Positions 28,710 to 30,626 of a DNA stretch of 30,626 nucleotides are shown here, piece after piece. The first letter of the stretch is position 1. Every line of letters begins with the position of its first letter. The stretch lies in the NCBI GenBank assembly GCA_041493955.1, contig JBGPZW010000024.1, positions 1 to 30,626 of the forward strand. The letters run 5' to 3'. The position numbers and the translations under genes were made by a program. Source of the DNA: QHYU01 sp041493955 (GTDB taxonomy: Bacteria; Acidobacteriota; Terriglobia; Acidiferrales; UBA7541). The notes beneath the pieces are model-generated. The model made no database searches. It worked only from the letters and a program-made list of their open reading frames with translations, and was not told where the DNA came from.

Positions 28710-28729
28710 CAAAGCTATGGGAATAGGTT
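28706..28729 (+). promoter_or_regulatory. Second operator copy with -35 box
   Basis: TTGACA (28706-28711) is followed directly by AAGCTA-TGGGAA-TAGGTT (28712-28729), one base off the perfect half-site of the 27762 element. The two elements agree at most positions over 27 bp. A good -10 is missing (TTAATT/TAATTC region), so it may be a weak or activator-dependent promoter for the Gp37/Gp68 gene. Confidence 0.7.
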
Positions 28730-28753
28730 AATTCAAACGAAAGGAAAAACGAC

Positions 28754-29533
28754 TTGTCCGACAAAACTGCGATTAGCTGGACCGAACACACCTGGAATCC
28801 CTGGCGCGGCTGCCAGAAGATCAGCCCCGGCTGTAAAAACTGTTATATGTATACCGCGCAGCTCAAACGCGCGCGGCAGACCCGCGACACCGAAACCTGG
28901 GATCCCTTCCGCATCATACGGACTACTACCTGGCGCGATCCTCTGCGCTGGCAGCGCGCGGCCGCCGCCGCCGGCCGCACCGAGCGCGTGTTCACCTGCT
29001 CTTGGTCGGACTTCTTCATCGAAGCGGCAGACGGCTGGCGGCCCGAAGCCTGGCAGATCATCCGCGAGTGCAGGAATCTTCAATTCCAGATTTTGACCAA
29101 GCGCCCGGAGAATATCCCGGGCCGGCTCCCGCAGGATTGGGGCCCGGGCTATCCGAACGTGTGGCTCGGGGTGAGCGTGGAGACTCAGGAATACGCTGAT
29201 GCCCGCATCCCCCTTCTGCTCGAAATTCCCGCCGCCATTCATTTCCTCAGTGCGGAGCCCCTACTTGGGCCGATAGACCTGCGCGACAAGGATGCCCAAT
29301 CGAGCTGCTTAGACCCATACGATGGCGACGCAAAAGTAGATTGGGTGATCGTCGGCGGGGAATCCGGTCCCGGCTACCGCCCCATGGAAACCGAGTGGGC
29401 GCGCTCGCTCCGCGATCAATGCAAGGCGGCGGGCGTGGCCTTCTTCTTCAAACAGAGCGCGGCGCCACGCACGGAGATGGGCACCCTGCTCGACGGAATT
29501 AAGATTCAGGAATATCCAAGGATCGGAAGATGA
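28754..29533 (+). CDS. Gp37/Gp68 (DUF5131) three-Cys-motif protein
   Basis: TTG 28754 with AAGGA 8 nt upstream is the start (259 residues). The hallmark is near the N-terminus: ISWTEHTWNPWRGC with Cys20, then SPGCKNC with Cys27 and Cys30. VFTCSWSDFF, FQILTKRPENIP, WLGVSVETQEYADARIPLLL, HFLSAEPLLGPI and WVIVGGESGPGYRPM follow. This is the PF07505 family, related to radical-SAM-type folds by its Cys triad, found in many phages and mobile elements; its biochemical activity is not established. Its usual partner TcmP is not recognised in the window. It overlaps the next ATG. Confidence 0.92.
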   Translation: MSDKTAISWTEHTWNPWRGCQKISPGCKNCYMYTAQLKRARQTRDTETWDPFRIIRTTTWRDPLRWQRAAAAAGRTERVFTCSWSDFFIEAADGWRPEAWQIIRECRNLQFQILTKRPENIPGRLPQDWGPGYPNVWLGVSVETQEYADARIPLLLEIPAAIHFLSAEPLLGPIDLRDKDAQSSCLDPYDGDAKVDWVIVGGESGPGYRPMETEWARSLRDQCKAAGVAFFFKQSAAPRTEMGTLLDGIKIQEYPRIGR

Positions 29534-29844
29534 ACGTCAAGGTGGAACTTTCCGAATACGAGCTCGCCATACGAAAAGATCGCAAGATCGTGGGGCTTCG
29601 CATCGACATGGGCAACCTTGTGACGCGGCGCATAGAAATGGACATCGAGGGGGAAACTGGCGATAGCCTTTCGATTTCATTCAAATATGCGGTGACGTCC
29701 GAGGGGAGCGGAATCGCCTTTGGAATTCGCCTAGAAACGGATGATGGGCAGATTACCGGCCTGCTGCCTTTCATACGATCGGCCGCTGTGAGCCAGGGAG
29801 ACGTTCTCCAGGGCTTTCTATCTGGCCGATTCACGGCAGATTGA
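29530..29844 (+). CDS. Hypothetical beta-rich protein
   Basis: The 104-residue protein begins at ATG 29530, overlapping the preceding stop. It is predicted beta-rich: MNVKVELSEYELAIRKDRKIVGLRIDMGN, then IEMDIEGETGDSLSISFKYAV and IAFGIRLETDDGQITG. No Cys motifs or known domains. Translation coupling to the DUF5131 gene suggests the two are co-expressed. Confidence 0.6.
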   Translation: MNVKVELSEYELAIRKDRKIVGLRIDMGNLVTRRIEMDIEGETGDSLSISFKYAVTSEGSGIAFGIRLETDDGQITGLLPFIRSAAVSQGDVLQGFLSGRFTAD

Positions 29845-29853
29845 GGGTTGAGC

Positions 29854-30186
29854 ATGAAGAACCGAGAAGCCATCCGCATCCTCCGCAAGTTTCGCAACGA
29901 TAGTGAGATAGCTCCGAAGGGGTCGCGATTCTATCCCGCGCTCGATCTGGCCATCCTGGCGCTGCGGCGGTTCGACGCCGCTCTGGTCCGCGCGCGTAAG
30001 GCTGGCCACAAAGGCGGCACGACCACCACCAAGAGATACGGGAAGAAAAAAAGGCTCGCCTGGGCCCGCCGCGGCGGGCGTCCTCCGAAGCTCTGCGAAT
30101 GCGGCCATATGGTCAGACAGCACATCGGCCCGGGCCGTTGCCGTGAATGTGTCCAATGCGAGGCTTTCAGAGCCAAGAAGCCATGA
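29854..30186 (+). CDS. Basic protein with C-terminal zinc knuckle
   Basis: ATG 29854 with GAGGG 6 nt upstream gives 110 residues; TTG 29848 is an alternative. The middle is very basic (KAGHKGGTTTTKRYGKKKRLAWARRGGRPP). The C-terminus carries CECGHMVRQHIGPGRCRECVQCEAF, a C-C-H-C-C-C cluster fit for a zinc ribbon. It is probably nucleic-acid binding. ATGA-coupled to the next gene. Confidence 0.65.
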   Translation: MKNREAIRILRKFRNDSEIAPKGSRFYPALDLAILALRRFDAALVRARKAGHKGGTTTTKRYGKKKRLAWARRGGRPPKLCECGHMVRQHIGPGRCRECVQCEAFRAKKP

Positions 30187-30626
30187 CAACCAAGACTGAC
30201 AACCGATCCCTCTCGATGAAGTTGCAGCTCCGCCGGCGCGTGCTCGAGGAAGCCAAGTTTGATTCCCTCCAGGTGCTCGACCTCTGCGCCGGCGAAGGCC
30301 ATATCTGGCGCGCGCTGCTCGAGGAGTTCCGCGTCACGAGCTACGTTCCGGTGGACAAGCATCCTCGCATGGCCGGCACGGTGCGCGGAAACCTCACTGG
30401 CAGGTTCCTCGATGCCTTCAACCTCGAATGCTTCAACGTGGTGGACATCGACACCTATGGCGAGGCCTGGGAACCCTGGCGAAACATCTTCGAGCGCATC
30501 GCGCAGCGCACCGTGATCTTCCTCACTCATGGCGCGCCCAACATTGCCATGTCCATCGGATTTTTCGCGCGCGGAATCCTGGGAATTCCCCCGGAATGGA
30601 ATCTGCCGAAGGAGAAGAAGCTGCAA
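30183..30626 (+). CDS. SAM-dependent methyltransferase-like protein, 3'-truncated
   Basis: ATG 30183 overlaps the previous stop and the frame is open to the window end (148 codons seen). After a basic N-terminal helix comes VLDLCAGEGHIWRALLEEF (motif I-like DLCAGEG, residues ~38-44), then SYVPVDKHPR (motif II-like acidic strand end), and VVDIDTYGEAWEPW, which occupies the catalytic-loop position and is somewhat like the D-DPYG loop of Trm1-type enzymes. The product therefore appears to be a Rossmann-fold methyltransferase with an unknown target. The C-terminus lies outside the window. Confidence 0.7.
   Translation, partial: MTTKTDNRSLSMKLQLRRRVLEEAKFDSLQVLDLCAGEGHIWRALLEEFRVTSYVPVDKHPRMAGTVRGNLTGRFLDAFNLECFNVVDIDTYGEAWEPWRNIFERIAQRTVIFLTHGAPNIAMSIGFFARGILGIPPEWNLPKEKKLQ

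Overview
The window is a contiguous stretch of a temperate, long-tailed (siphovirus-type) phage. Gene order is head-tail connectors, tail tube, tail chaperones, tape measure, tail tip, lysis, attP/integrase, early genes. Gene packing is tight, with many ATGA/GTGA overlaps, and GC content is high. A single-pass spanin-like protein argues for a Gram-negative host. Several accessory families (a DUF2846-like secreted protein, a DUF6745-like protein) are ones I associate with soil bacteria such as Acidobacteriota, but that host guess is weak. Portal, capsid and terminase genes are not in the window.

Left third (1-14106, all +). The window opens inside a virion protein built of 19-residue repeats with a BppU-like C-terminal domain. 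Two small membrane proteins, three connector/terminator proteins and two paralogous tail-tube proteins follow, one of which carries an extra ~90-residue domain. Next come a G/GT chaperone pair with a CCCTTTA -1 slippery site, an 869-aa tape measure, distal-tail and hub proteins, a DUF6950-type peptidase-like protein and a 1037-aa gpJ-like tip protein. An M15 endolysin and an Rz-like protein close the module.

Middle (14107-16730). A secreted DUF2846-like cargo gene has its own promoter. It is followed by an attP region: the 3' half of a tRNA-Gly(GCC) gene flanked by arm-like repeats. A minus-strand lysogeny operon (unknown gene, tyrosine integrase, small ORF) starts from a promoter near 16640 that diverges from the early promoter. 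Because attP is intact and has phage genes on both sides, the sequence represents free, circular or packaged phage DNA rather than a singly integrated prophage.

Right half (16727-30626, all +). This holds a PD-(D/E)XK-like nuclease, a conserved small gene paired with a DUF6745-like gene containing a 12-bp, 27-copy minisatellite, a MerR/Xis-like HTH protein and a ~315-nt highly structured probable RNA (20201-20515). A run of small Zn-finger/HTH proteins follows, then a HerA-like ATPase and a replication-initiator-like wHTH gene with internal iterons and hairpins (candidate origin). The remaining genes encode a C5-cytosine methyltransferase, a RusA-like resolvase, an HNH nuclease, a ParB-like protein, a clamp-loader-like AAA+ protein, a Gp37/Gp68 (DUF5131) protein and a truncated methyltransferase-like protein. 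The last group is controlled in part by two copies of a shared operator (AACCTA-N6-TAGGTT) placed behind a TTGACA box.
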